Source: a virus
Virus record (IMG/VR): IMGVR_UViG_3300028829_005183
Coordinates: 49,340 to 113,339 of that record
Direction: 5' to 3' (one strand)
DNA: 64,000 bases
Shown here: in pieces, positions 27,708 to 36,984 of the stretch
How the letters are laid out: each line of letters opens with the position of its first letter
Numbering within the stretch: position 1 is the stretch's first letter
Program-made: the position numbers and the translations under genes
The notes under the pieces: generated by a model
Database searches by the model: none
What the model was told of the DNA's origin: nothing
The model's input: the letters and a program-made list of their open reading frames with translations, nothing else

Positions 27708-28790
27708 ATGAAGTATTCTTCACAAGCGTTAACATATGATGATATTCAACTAATACCATCATTTTCAGAAATAAAATCAAGAAAGAACATCAAACTGAAT
27801 ACACTCCTAAGTAGGAGGTATGGTTTGTTGAATCCGATAGTTGCATCACCAATGGATACGGTGTGTGAGTACAATATGGCACTAAAGATGGCTCAGTTGG
27901 GTGGTGTTGGGTGTATTCACCGATTCATGTCCATAGTGGAACAATGTGATATAGTTAGTATGTTACACCAACGTATCAATGGTGAGCATGAATCACCAAA
28001 CATTAATCAGCTGTGGGGTGTGATGTATGATGATTGGCACGCCGAACAACGTTCAGTTCCGATTATGGCAGCGATTGGTGTTCAGCAAGAGGATAGAGAG
28101 CGAGCTAAAAGTTTGGTTTATGCTGGAGCAAACGTTCTATTGATTGATGTAGCACACGGTGACCATCAAAATGTTATCGATATGGTAGAGTGGTGTAAGA
28201 GTAATCTTAATGAGAACGTCGATATCATCGCAGGGAACATAGCAACAGCGGAAGCAGCAGAGAGGTTAGAAGCAGCTGGTGCCGATGGGTTGAGAGTTGG
28301 TATCGGTGGTGGTTCGCTATGTACAACTAGAATCAAAACAGGATTCGGAGTACCAAATGTAACATCGATTCAAGAAGTTGATTTAGTAGCAACCACGCCA
28401 ATTATGGCAGATGGTGGAATCCGTACCAGTGGTGATATCTCAAAAGCACTTGCCATCGGAGCTGATAATGTGATGTTGGGTTCTCTTTTGGCTGGAACCG
28501 ATGAATCGCCAGGAAAGATTTTGGAAACATCCAGAGGATTGTATAAGAGGTACAGAGGCTCTGCTTCGCTGGAAACGAAAACAACACATGGACAAGAAGC
28601 TAGAAACGTAGAGGGTGAATCTACTACAATTCCATATAAGGGCGGTGTTAGATTCATTATCAGCGGTTTGTTAGATGGTGTTAAATCAGCACTGAGTTAT
28701 GCGGGAGCTAACACTTTGTTGGAGTATTCGCCGAAATATGTAGTAGTAACAAATAGTGGTATTAGAGAAGCTAAACCACACTTAATTTAA
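27708..28790 (+). CDS. IMP dehydrogenase/GMP reductase family enzyme, no CBS domains
   Basis: 360 residues. [14 protein letters not shown] at the N terminus, [20 protein letters not shown], and the active-site loop [18 protein letters not shown] near 198-215 with its catalytic cysteine define the family. Bacterial IMPDH is about 490 residues with two CBS domains, absent here; GMP reductases are about 345. The flap region ([23 protein letters not shown]) is not clearly either one. It would act in guanine nucleotide supply; GDP-sugar supply for the neighbouring glycosyltransferases is an alternative idea. Confidence 0.88.
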   Translation: MKYSSQALTYDDIQLIPSFSEIKSRKNIKLNTLLSRRYGLLNPIVASPMDTVCEYNMALKMAQLGGVGCIHRFMSIVEQCDIVSMLHQRINGEHESPNINQLWGVMYDDWHAEQRSVPIMAAIGVQQEDRERAKSLVYAGANVLLIDVAHGDHQNVIDMVEWCKSNLNENVDIIAGNIATAEAAERLEAAGADGLRVGIGGGSLCTTRIKTGFGVPNVTSIQEVDLVATTPIMADGGIRTSGDISKALAIGADNVMLGSLLAGTDESPGKILETSRGLYKRYRGSASLETKTTHGQEARNVEGESTTIPYKGGVRFIISGLLDGVKSALSYAGANTLLEYSPKYVVVTNSGIREAKPHLI

Positions 28791-28798
28791 GGTAAGTT

Positions 28799-30010
28799 AT
28801 GTTGAGTAAGAAAGATATATCATTCATTCAACCAAGCAGAAACAATCTGAAGTATCTGAAATGGTCGTATGAATCAATTAGAAAGAATGGTGGAGATGAG
28901 CCAACCATTTGTGTAGCTGATGATTTCAGCAATGATGGAACTTGGGAGTGGTGTCAGGAGATGATGGAGAAGGACTCAAACTTCAAAGCAATCCGAAACG
29001 AAGGGCCTAAACGATTAGGACATACAATCCTATATGATAGATTGATTAATGAGGTAGCAACTACACCCATCGTAGGAATTTATCATGCGGATATGTACCT
29101 TTGTCCTGGCGCATTAGAATCTGTATTGGAACACATAACACCATTGAGTGTTGTTTCATTGACTCGTATTGAACCACCACTCCATCCCGATGGGCCTGAG
29201 AAGATTCTGATGGATTTTGGAATTGAGCCGGAGGAGTTTGTGGAGTTGGAAGAGGATTTACTACATCAGATTCCATCATTAAAGCAGGGTAGGACTACAG
29301 AGGGTATCTTTGCACCTTGGTTTTTGTTCAAAGAAGATTTTACATCAATTGGTGGGCACGACCCTCTATTCGCACCACAATCAAAAGAGGATACTGATAT
29401 CTTCAATCGATTCCTTCTTAATGGATACAAACTAATTCAGACGTGGGATGGGTTTGTGTACCATATGACTTGTAGGGGGAGTAGATTCGCAGATGGTGCT
29501 AAAAGAAACCCAAATGGTGAAGTGTTTATGAAGAACAGAGAAACCAACGAATGGCTAACTCAGAACCAACGCTCTACTCGAAACTTTCTAAGAAAGTGGG
29601 GACATTATTGTAAGCACGATAGTTTAATGAAACCAATTGTACCACCTAAGTATGATGTACAATTCAGAATATTTAACGCTAATGAACGCTTGTTACAATT
29701 GTTAGAACCGTGGTGTGATAACATCTATGTAGATATAGAACAAAGTAAAATAGATGAGTATATTCAGAAAGAACAACCCGATACAGATTATGATTTAACT
29801 GAGAGAATCAACAAAGATGGGATAGATTCTGATATAATTTTGAGGTTTGATGGAAGTAAATTTACACAAAATTCTTTTAATATCATACAACAGCTCTCTG
29901 CCATACTTGAGTCCAATAAAATTGAGGTTGGTGAGTTCGAATTAGATATATTGAACATACAGATAAACAAAGTAAAAACATATGAACATAAGCTAATTCG
30001 ATTGGATTGA
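28799..30010 (+). CDS. GT2 family glycosyltransferase
   Basis: 403 residues. ISFIQPSRNNLKYLKWSYESI and PTICVADDFSNDGTWEW give the GT2 nucleotide-binding region; VGIYHADMYLCPGALE holds a HAD-M in place of DxD, and FTSIGGHDPLFAPQSKEDTD is the GGxD...ED acceptor and base segment. A C-terminal extension of about 120 residues is not recognised. Last gene of the cassette. Confidence 0.82.
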   Translation: MLSKKDISFIQPSRNNLKYLKWSYESIRKNGGDEPTICVADDFSNDGTWEWCQEMMEKDSNFKAIRNEGPKRLGHTILYDRLINEVATTPIVGIYHADMYLCPGALESVLEHITPLSVVSLTRIEPPLHPDGPEKILMDFGIEPEEFVELEEDLLHQIPSLKQGRTTEGIFAPWFLFKEDFTSIGGHDPLFAPQSKEDTDIFNRFLLNGYKLIQTWDGFVYHMTCRGSRFADGAKRNPNGEVFMKNRETNEWLTQNQRSTRNFLRKWGHYCKHDSLMKPIVPPKYDVQFRIFNANERLLQLLEPWCDNIYVDIEQSKIDEYIQKEQPDTDYDLTERINKDGIDSDIILRFDGSKFTQNSFNIIQQLSAILESNKIEVGEFELDILNIQINKVKTYEHKLIRLD

Positions 30011-30026
30011 TATAGTTATATGTGTT

Positions 30027-30266
30027 ATGATGTACTATATTTTACTTCCAGATGATACGGATAATGGGGTTCAATACTCAACCAATGTGTTGGGTGAAAC
30101 CTCATTTAAAAACTTTTGGGCAGAGCAAGGATTTGAAATATTCAGTAGAATGGTTGCTCTGTATCCGGATACATTAGAACAAATAAAAATAAAAGATGAA
30201 AAGAGTAAGGAATATACACCAGAGGAATTTTTGGATGTGATATCCAAGCTAAACATAATCCGATAA
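30027..30266 (+). CDS. Small conserved phage-type protein
   Basis: 79 residues, starting YYILLPDDTDNGVQYSTN and with FKNFWAEQGFEIFSRMV. I recall similar short proteins in T4-like marine phages, but no function is known to me. Two adjacent ATGs (30027, 30030) could start it. Confidence 0.65.
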   Translation: MMYYILLPDDTDNGVQYSTNVLGETSFKNFWAEQGFEIFSRMVALYPDTLEQIKIKDEKSKEYTPEEFLDVISKLNIIR

Positions 30267-30286
30267 ACACACAAAAAAAGGAACAC

Positions 30287-30493
30287 ATGGGAAAGATTAG
30301 GATGAACGATTATGCATCCGATGAGTGGGATGACTTAGATGAATTACATGGTGGGCGTGAAAAAATAAAAAGAAAGAATGATGGAAAGTCAAAGAACAAC
30401 AATGAAGATGAGCTTCACCAATCACAACGGCTGCCTGCCGGTTGGAGAGAGGGTGATAGTTTTATCGGTAGACGAAAAAAGGCAAGAAATTAA
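30287..30493 (+). CDS. Small charged protein of unknown function
   Basis: 68 residues, strongly charged, with a basic middle (REKIKRKNDGKSKNN) and QRLPAGWREGDSFIGRRKK at the end. Not recognised. Its 3' half overlaps a second short reading frame in another phase. Confidence 0.55.
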   Translation: MGKIRMNDYASDEWDDLDELHGGREKIKRKNDGKSKNNNEDELHQSQRLPAGWREGDSFIGRRKKARN

Positions 30494-30557
30494 AGTTGCA
30501 GACCCATTTGATAGAACTTGGGTAGTACCAACTTCATATGTTTTCTATCCTTTATGA
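30402..30557 (+). CDS. Small SH3-like protein in overlapping frame
   Basis: 51 residues from the ATG at 30402 (an ATG at 30378 is also in frame). GERVIVLSVDEKRQEI and VADPFDRTWVVPTSYV look like a short beta-barrel, not random translation. It overlaps the end of the 30287 gene by 92 bases and continues to 30557 where no other frame is used. Confidence 0.5.
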   Translation: MKMSFTNHNGCLPVGERVIVLSVDEKRQEIKVADPFDRTWVVPTSYVFYPL

Positions 30558-30579
30558 TATTTATTTGTGAGGAGAGTTC

Positions 30580-30771
30580 ATGTCAACAAAACTAAACAAT
30601 AGTAAATCATTACCAATCATTACCCGAAAGGTGGAGATTGAATTAGAAGAGTTGATAAAATCAATTGATGAGAAATGGTCCGACAAATACAAAAAATCTA
30701 TAAATTGTAGTAATCCAAAGGGATTCTCACAAAAAGCACATTGTGCTGGAAGGAAAAAGAAGGGGAAGTAA
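30580..30771 (+). CDS. Small basic protein with NPKGFSQKAHC motif
   Basis: 63 residues: a helical, acidic N terminus and a C-terminal NCSNPKGFSQKAHCAGRKKK, a motif I recall from the ends of various T4-like phage proteins. Two cysteines in the motif may bind metal. GAGGAG lies nine bases before the ATG. Confidence 0.65.
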   Translation: MSTKLNNSKSLPIITRKVEIELEELIKSIDEKWSDKYKKSINCSNPKGFSQKAHCAGRKKKGK

Positions 30772-30773
30772 TT

Positions 30774-31385
30774 ATGCGTTACACAAAAGAACAAATTGAA
30801 ACAGTTGTTAAATCCAAAGGTTACAAATGGTTCACATCAAATAACTACGATGTAAATATCGTTGGTGTTAGAAATGGTGATACAAATGGTGAAGTTACCA
30901 ATAAGTTTGATGACCACCTTACTATCTCATATAGAGATAATAATGGTAATTGGAACTTTCACTGCTTTGAAGCAACAACGGATCCCGGCTCGCACTGGAC
31001 TGAAAAGCAACTACTAAATGAAAATGGAGTAGCTATTCTAAAAGAAGGGCAATACAGAGGTTCACATAAGATTGGACTTCATCAGGGTAAGTACGAAGCA
31101 CTCAGACAGAAGAAACCATTGAAAGTGTATCGTGATAAGAATATGGATGTATGCTATGATTTTATCGAAGAGAATGTACACGAAGGTATCTATGGTATCA
31201 ATATTCACAGAGCAACGGCACGAAAGGGTGGTAAATCCGTTCAGGTTGATAAGTGGTCTGCTGGGTGTCAAGTGATTGCAGCGAATGATGATTTCAATTT
31301 ATTTATGGATATCTGTAGAAAGGCTAAGAATGTATGGGGCAACTCATTTACATATACACTAATTAACTCAGATGATATTTCGTAA
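30774..31385 (+). CDS. YkuD/DUF5675-like cell-wall protein
   Basis: 203 residues from the ATG at 30774. YGINIHRATARKGG and DKWSAGCQVIAANDDF resemble the His and SxGC(x)xI motif shared by L,D-transpeptidases and DUF5675 phage proteins; the cysteine in SAGC would be the nucleophile. No signal peptide is visible. A lysis or peptidoglycan role is likely, and membrane (holin-like) genes follow downstream. Weak family call. Confidence 0.5.
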   Translation: MRYTKEQIETVVKSKGYKWFTSNNYDVNIVGVRNGDTNGEVTNKFDDHLTISYRDNNGNWNFHCFEATTDPGSHWTEKQLLNENGVAILKEGQYRGSHKIGLHQGKYEALRQKKPLKVYRDKNMDVCYDFIEENVHEGIYGINIHRATARKGGKSVQVDKWSAGCQVIAANDDFNLFMDICRKAKNVWGNSFTYTLINSDDIS

Positions 31386-31435
31386 ATCGTTCTATTTATA
31401 TCTGAAAACGTACATAACATAATTTTGGAAGTTCT

Positions 31436-34400
31436 ATGAAAAAATACATATTAGGTCTACTAATATCAATACCATATATTGTATTAGGTCAAAATTCGTG
31501 GGTAAATATTACCCTGTTAACCGATAATTATCCAAGTGAAACGACTTGGAAAATAACACCTCCAGGTGGTTCGCCAATAATAGCAAGTAATGATACTAAT
31601 ATGATACCATTGACTGTGTATCAACAGTATTTAGAAGTGGGTGGTGATATTGTTGTTGAGATTGAAGATTCCTTTGGGGATGGGTTAGATGCAACCGCAT
31701 TTGGTGGCTCAATAGGATATTTTCTTATTGAGAATTCATGCCAAGATACAATATTATTTGTAGAAGGTAACTTTGGTTCATTCTACACAGATACCTTAAC
31801 TATCGCACCATGCGCACCACCAATTGGGGGATGTATAGACCCACTGGCAGTAAATTACGACCCAAACGCAACACTATCCGATAGCAGCTGTCTCTATGAA
31901 GTTGACTTCACATTAAATATGAATTCGTATCCTGGCACTTTCACAACACCATATGTTGCTGGTACTTTTAATGGTTGGACTGACCAACACCCAATGACCG
32001 ATGTGGATGGGGATAATATATGGGAAGTAACAATCCCAATACCAAATGGACCACACCTTTGGAAATTTATGTTAGATAATTGGGTAGCTCAGGAATTACC
32101 CCCAAATGTACAAAATAACCCATTGGCGAGTTGTTTCGTATTAGACCAATTTGGATTTACAAACAGAGCGTTATTAGTTTTAGGGCCAACTACATTAGAT
32201 GATTATTGTTGGGAAAGTTGCTACGATTGTGGTACTATTTTAGGATGTACCGACTCCACATCCAATGTATATAATCCGTGGGCTACAGATGATGATGGTT
32301 CTTGTGTATCAGCAGGTCCATCCGCTTGTGATACTGATGAGACATATATCCAAATAGTATTTACTCCCGATAACTACCCATCTGAGAGTGGGTATAAGGT
32401 GTATGATGACTTCGGATTATTGTTAGAATATCTGCCAGGTTCACTTAGTGGGTCAACTCCTGGCGTACCTATCACCGATTATGTGTGTGTTGATTCAAAT
32501 GTATTGGTAGACATAGTTCTTGAAGATGTTTATGGAGATGGACTATGTGGTACTTGTTTTGGTGGTACGGTGAATGGTAATATTCAGGTGTTGGATTGTG
32601 ATGGTAACGAACTATACAACCTACAAGATACAATATTAGATGGTAACTTTGGATATCAGTTTACAACACCACAATTCAATACAGGTGATATTTGTTCAGG
32701 TGGTGGTACAACCGATGTATATGGGTGTATGAATCCATTTTCTACAACATATGATTCTACTGCAACCGTTGATGATGGAAGTTGTGGCCCACTAAGAGTA
32801 GTAGGATGTACTGATACATCAGCATTTAACTATGACCCTAACGGAAATACAAGTGAGGTTATGACCGGAGACTACACCTTAGAAATCTTAGATGGTGCAT
32901 CAAATGGTTGGGGTGGAACGTGGTTAGGAATTAAGCAAGGTGATTGGTTATCACCACAATATAAATTAGGACCAAACGATGGAAACTCATTAACTTTCAA
33001 TGTTCCTCTGAACATATATGAGCCAATCCAAATCTATTTGTTTACAACACCACAATCAGCAACCTCAATTGCACAGGTCGCTTACAACCTAACAGGACCT
33101 GAGGGTGATACAATTTTAGATGTACCTTATTGGGGGGCACAATCATTACAATTCCCAATCGTTCAAACAACTACGACACAGCCAACTTTTGGTGATGTGT
33201 GTATTCCTACAATTATTGGATGTACAGATACTAACTCTTTGAACTACGACCCACTCGCTAACACCGATGACGGTAATTGTGTTCAGATAGTGTATGGTTG
33301 TACAAACCCACTCGCATTTAACTATGATTCCAGCGCTAACACAGATGATGGTTCTTGCATCTCTGTAGTTGTTGGATGTATGGATTCTACGGCATACAAT
33401 TTTGACCCGAACGCAAACACACCGGGAGCGTGTATTCCAATTATCTACGGGTGTACAGACCCTAACTCATTCAACTACAACCCAAGCGCAAATACGGATG
33501 ATAGCTCGTGTATTCCAATTATCTACGGGTGTACAGATGTAACGTCGTTCAATTACGATTCAACGGCGAACACAGATGATGGTTCTTGTATCGCAAGAGT
33601 ATATGGGTGTACAGATACATCATCGTTTAACTACGACCCTCTTGCTAATACTGATAATGGTTCTTGTGTTGCCATTGTATTGGGATGTATGACACCAACA
33701 TCAATCAACTATGACCCACTTGCGAACGTAAACGATGGTTCTTGTATCCCAATCATATATGGTTGTACAGACTCGACTTCGTTCAACTATAACCCATTAG
33801 CTAATACGGATGATAGCTCGTGTGTACCTATTGTGTTAGGGTGTACTACTCCGACCTCAATCAACTATGACCCACTCGCTAACACCGATGATGGTACTTG
33901 TATTCAACCAATTTATGGATGTACGGACTCGACTTCGTTTAACTACAACCCATTGGCTAATACTGATAATGGCTCTTGTATACCCATCGTATTAGGGTGT
34001 ACCACCCCAAGCTCCATTAATTACAATCCCTCAGCTAATACGGATGATGGGAGTTGTATTCCAATCATCTATGGGTGTACGGATTCGACCTCATTTAATT
34101 ACAACCCATTGGCTAATACTGATAATGGTTCTTGTGTTGCCATTGTATTGGGATGTACAACACCTACTTCAATAAACTACAATCCGAATGCCAACACCGA
34201 TGATGGTTCGTGTATTCCATTTATTTATGGATGTACTGATTCAACCTCATTTAATTACAATCCATTGGCTAATACGGATGATGGCAGTTGTGCTCCATTT
34301 ATTTATGGATGTACCGACCCCAATGCATTTAACTATGACCCTAATGCGAACACAAACCAAGTATCAGCAACTGATTTATCCAACCCATGCATTCCGATTG

Positions 34401-34948
34401 TATATGGTTGTACCGATTCTACTGCTGTGAACTACGACCCTAATGCGAACGTAGATAATGGTAGTTGTATCGCTTCGGTGGTGGGTTGTACGGATGTAGC
34501 CGCTTGGAATTGGAATCCAGCAGCGAACGTATCTGATTCGACAGTGTGTTTATATGATGCAGGATGTATTGATGGGCCAGGAAATCCATATTGGTTGAAT
34601 GACCCGTGCTATGCGTGGGTAATTGATATAGATAACTATTGCTGTAATAACGAATGGGATAGTGATTGTCAAAATCTTTATGATTATTGTGAAAATGGAT
34701 GGCCATTGGATGTTGATGAGCTTGCATTTAACAATATCATAATTTATCCAAACCCAACTAAAAACGTAGTTAACGTAAGAAGTAATTTGGATATCACATA
34801 TAGTGTGTATGATTTCTCAGGAAAATTATTGATTGAGAACTCCAAAGATGAGGTAATTGATATGAACCCATATCCAAGTGGTGTATATCTGATACAAATA
34901 AGTTTCAACAACAAAATTTATCGAAGAAAAATTGTGAAGGAGAACTAA
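31436..34948 (+). CDS. Giant secreted repeat protein with T9SS type A sorting domain
   Basis: 1170 residues. A signal peptide (KKYILGLLISIPYIVLGQ) is followed by a CBM48-like beta-sandwich near 156-250 (VAGTFNGWT, then DGDNIWEVTIPIPNG), isolated GCTD-type units, and from about 592 a tandem array of cysteine-containing units with consensus GCTD..SFNY.P.ANTDDGSC. The last 75 residues, with IIYPNPTKNVVNV, YDFSGKLL and PSGVYLIQI ending in basic residues, form a type A C-terminal sorting domain read by the Bacteroidetes type IX secretion system. It is thus built for export to the host surface. Adhesion or glycan binding is inferred; a phage home is unusual. Confidence 0.9.
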   Translation: MKKYILGLLISIPYIVLGQNSWVNITLLTDNYPSETTWKITPPGGSPIIASNDTNMIPLTVYQQYLEVGGDIVVEIEDSFGDGLDATAFGGSIGYFLIENSCQDTILFVEGNFGSFYTDTLTIAPCAPPIGGCIDPLAVNYDPNATLSDSSCLYEVDFTLNMNSYPGTFTTPYVAGTFNGWTDQHPMTDVDGDNIWEVTIPIPNGPHLWKFMLDNWVAQELPPNVQNNPLASCFVLDQFGFTNRALLVLGPTTLDDYCWESCYDCGTILGCTDSTSNVYNPWATDDDGSCVSAGPSACDTDETYIQIVFTPDNYPSESGYKVYDDFGLLLEYLPGSLSGSTPGVPITDYVCVDSNVLVDIVLEDVYGDGLCGTCFGGTVNGNIQVLDCDGNELYNLQDTILDGNFGYQFTTPQFNTGDICSGGGTTDVYGCMNPFSTTYDSTATVDDGSCGPLRVVGCTDTSAFNYDPNGNTSEVMTGDYTLEILDGASNGWGGTWLGIKQGDWLSPQYKLGPNDGNSLTFNVPLNIYEPIQIYLFTTPQSATSIAQVAYNLTGPEGDTILDVPYWGAQSLQFPIVQTTTTQPTFGDVCIPTIIGCTDTNSLNYDPLANTDDGNCVQIVYGCTNPLAFNYDSSANTDDGSCISVVVGCMDSTAYNFDPNANTPGACIPIIYGCTDPNSFNYNPSANTDDSSCIPIIYGCTDVTSFNYDSTANTDDGSCIARVYGCTDTSSFNYDPLANTDNGSCVAIVLGCMTPTSINYDPLANVNDGSCIPIIYGCTDSTSFNYNPLANTDDSSCVPIVLGCTTPTSINYDPLANTDDGTCIQPIYGCTDSTSFNYNPLANTDNGSCIPIVLGCTTPSSINYNPSANTDDGSCIPIIYGCTDSTSFNYNPLANTDNGSCVAIVLGCTTPTSINYNPNANTDDGSCIPFIYGCTDSTSFNYNPLANTDDGSCAPFIYGCTDPNAFNYDPNANTNQVSATDLSNPCIPIVYGCTDSTAVNYDPNANVDNGSCIASVVGCTDVAAWNWNPAANVSDSTVCLYDAGCIDGPGNPYWLNDPCYAWVIDIDNYCCNNEWDSDCQNLYDYCENGWPLDVDELAFNNIIIYPNPTKNVVNVRSNLDITYSVYDFSGKLLIENSKDEVIDMNPYPSGVYLIQISFNNKIYRRKIVKEN
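33214..34560 (+). repeat. Coding tandem repeats, GCTD...DDGSC units
   Basis: About 17 units of roughly 78 bases (26 residues). Through the middle they alternate between YGCTDSTSFNYNPLANTD and LGCTTPTSINY types, giving a higher-order period of about 156 bases. Synonymous sites differ between copies, so the array is not a fresh duplication throughout. Confidence 0.9.
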
Positions 34949-34949
34949 G

Positions 34950-36059
34950 ATGAGAAGTGTATTACTTTTATTGTGTGTACTACCTTTGATGGTACATGCC
35001 CAGCAACCTAAGTTTGGTGAAGAACCATCAAAAAGGTGGACAGAAAGTGAGTTCTCAAAAAAGTTCAAAAGAGAATTTAAGTTTTCAACATTTTACCTTG
35101 CGTATAATGGTAACAACTCGGTTTCTGACGTAACAACATATTCAGTAACCAATGGGTTAACCACAACAACCTCATCTACACCATATGATTATTCAGGTGT
35201 ATTTGGTATCAGAAAAATTCAACGATTCGGATACGAACCAAACATTCAGAACCGATTCAAAAATGGTACTGAGAACTCATTCTCTGATGCTGCGACAATT
35301 GGTAGTAAATCGAGAGGATTTGAATATCTTTTTGAGTTTGATTATAGAAGGCAGCAGGGTAGAGAGTTTTTGAGTCAAGACCACTTCCTTAGATACATTG
35401 CTGATAGATATGTTTTGAAGGTAGAGTATCTTGAGGACGGAATCGCAGATATTGGTTACTTCGAAGCATCACAAAGATTTAGACATAAGTTCAACAGAAA
35501 GTTTTCAATAAACGCTGGAGCGGTTCAGAGAATCTCAGAACCATATGGATACGACCCACTGGATGAGTGGTTATTGGCTAATGGTAATATTCACTTTACC
35601 AATCTTGCTATCAATGAAATGGGTTATAGTATTGATTTCTCAGATGGATTAGATGGTATTCAATACATAGACCCCAACGGAGTAGTAGTTGCTACCAATA
35701 GAGAGGTTTGGGAAGCAGTTACAATCCCAAAAGTACTATCAGATTATGTTGATTTAAAAAGAAGTGAGCTACCAGATAAGTGGGAATACTCTTTAGTTAT
35801 TGGTTTCGATTACTACCACTACTCAAAAGATTTTTGGTTACATTCTTGGGCTAATGTACTACCATATCATGTAGATATAGATAATGAGTATAGCTATCAT
35901 ACATTCAATAACGGACAGTGGATTGATTATTCGGGTGGATTAATATTCGGATACAGATTCACAAAATCACTTGGGGTATTTACTGAAGGGAGATATCACA
36001 AGTACTGGAATCGCAGTTGGTACGAATTTTCAACTGGAATTAACTTCATAATATTATAA
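34950..36059 (+). CDS. Probable outer-membrane beta-barrel protein
   Basis: 369 residues with a signal peptide (RSVLLLLCVLPLMVHAQ) ending in AQQ, then alternating hydrophobic/polar strands rich in F, Y and W and a C terminus (YEFSTGINFIIL) of outer-membrane barrel type. No enzyme motif. Starts one base after the T9SS repeat protein with AAGGAG seven bases upstream of its ATG. It may be inserted in the host outer membrane. Confidence 0.55.
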   Translation: MRSVLLLLCVLPLMVHAQQPKFGEEPSKRWTESEFSKKFKREFKFSTFYLAYNGNNSVSDVTTYSVTNGLTTTTSSTPYDYSGVFGIRKIQRFGYEPNIQNRFKNGTENSFSDAATIGSKSRGFEYLFEFDYRRQQGREFLSQDHFLRYIADRYVLKVEYLEDGIADIGYFEASQRFRHKFNRKFSINAGAVQRISEPYGYDPLDEWLLANGNIHFTNLAINEMGYSIDFSDGLDGIQYIDPNGVVVATNREVWEAVTIPKVLSDYVDLKRSELPDKWEYSLVIGFDYYHYSKDFWLHSWANVLPYHVDIDNEYSYHTFNNGQWIDYSGGLIFGYRFTKSLGVFTEGRYHKYWNRSWYEFSTGINFIIL

Positions 36060-36068
36060 GGATACGAA

Positions 36069-36353
36069 ATGGCAAAGCAGTTAAGCGAAGAAACTAAAAT
36101 CACATTAGACTTAAAAACTATTGGCTTAATTTTAGTAGGAGTAGCAACAGTTGTGGGAATGTGGTTCGCACTTCAAGCGGATATAGAAGAAGCAAAGGAA
36201 TTACCAGTACCACCTGAGCCGGATGTTACACGAATGGAATACGATATGAAAGACCAACTGATTAGGCAAACAATTATGACTACTCAAGAGGATGTGGGTG
36301 AGCTGAAAGAAGATATAAAGCGTATTGAAGAAAAAATAGATAGATTAAAGTAA
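36069..36353 (+). CDS. Small membrane protein with coiled coil
   Basis: 94 residues: one transmembrane segment (TIGLILVGVATVVGMWFAL, about 17-35), then a proline-rich stretch and a charged coiled coil from about 70 (ELKEDIKRIEEKIDRLK). The layout fits an inner-membrane spanin-like or structural protein; neighbours are holin-like genes. Confidence 0.7.
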   Translation: MAKQLSEETKITLDLKTIGLILVGVATVVGMWFALQADIEEAKELPVPPEPDVTRMEYDMKDQLIRQTIMTTQEDVGELKEDIKRIEEKIDRLK

Positions 36354-36362
36354 GGAGAACCC

Positions 36363-36689
36363 ATGAAAAAGTTTTTACTGATTCCGTTCCTACTTTTGAG
36401 TAATCTCGCCGGAGCTCAGATTGTAGTAATGCATTTCAACGCTGGTTGGAACGAACCAAACGATGTTGAGTGGGTAAGTGATTTAGAAGATTGTGAAATC
36501 GACTTCATTGATATCGCCAAAAAACCCAAACTACAACAAAAATGGAATGTGGTGGTTGTACCAACAGTCATACTCATTCAGTACGATGAAGAAAAGAAGA
36601 GATATCAAGCGGATTTGAGTTTCAAATTATCCGCTACAAAAGAAGAAATTCAAGATAAAATAGATGAGCTAATATTAGATGGATTCTAA
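36363..36689 (+). CDS. Exported thioredoxin-fold protein lacking CxxC
   Basis: 108 residues with a signal peptide (KKFLLIPFLLLSNLAGAQ) and thioredoxin order: VVMHFNAGWNEPN in place of the WCxxC active site and VVVVPTVILIQ with the cis-proline. Redox activity is therefore unlikely; binding or a structural role is more probable. AAGGAG lies five bases upstream. Confidence 0.7.
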   Translation: MKKFLLIPFLLLSNLAGAQIVVMHFNAGWNEPNDVEWVSDLEDCEIDFIDIAKKPKLQQKWNVVVVPTVILIQYDEEKKRYQADLSFKLSATKEEIQDKIDELILDGF

Positions 36690-36738
36690 TATCTCAAGAT
36701 ACTTATAGAAGTATAAACAAACAAAAATAGTTGCGGTT

Positions 36739-36984
36739 ATGAAAAAAATTTGGAGTAGAATTATGGCATTTAAAGATATTTTCAAAGATGAAAATGATAT
36801 GAATGAGAAAAATGTAATTGGTTTCATATCATTCACAGTAATGGTATTATTTGCTGCAGCAGATTTGGTAACTGGCTACGTTGGAAAGGACTTGGTTGTT
36901 CAGGAGTTTATTTATAACTCATTTGTTATCGTAACACTTGGTTGTTTTGGAATCGCAGGAATTGAAAAGTTCGCGAAGAAGTGA
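36739..36984 (+). CDS. Small two-pass membrane protein (holin-like)
   Basis: 81 residues, or 73 from ATG 36763. Two hydrophobic segments (VIGFISFTVMVLFAAADLV and FVIVTLGCFGIAGI) with a charged N terminus. A holin or membrane accessory is plausible beside the next gene, with which it overlaps by one base. Confidence 0.6.
   Translation: MKKIWSRIMAFKDIFKDENDMNEKNVIGFISFTVMVLFAAADLVTGYVGKDLVVQEFIYNSFVIVTLGCFGIAGIEKFAKK

Noticed and set aside
30494-30579. Non-coding gap with a possible regulatory RNA
   Set aside because: Most of it is covered by the overlapping short gene that ends at 30557.
34188-34430. Open frame of 80 codons in another phase within the repeat protein
   Set aside because: It is a frame-shifted shadow of the tandem repeats; the product is low in complexity and repeats with the array.
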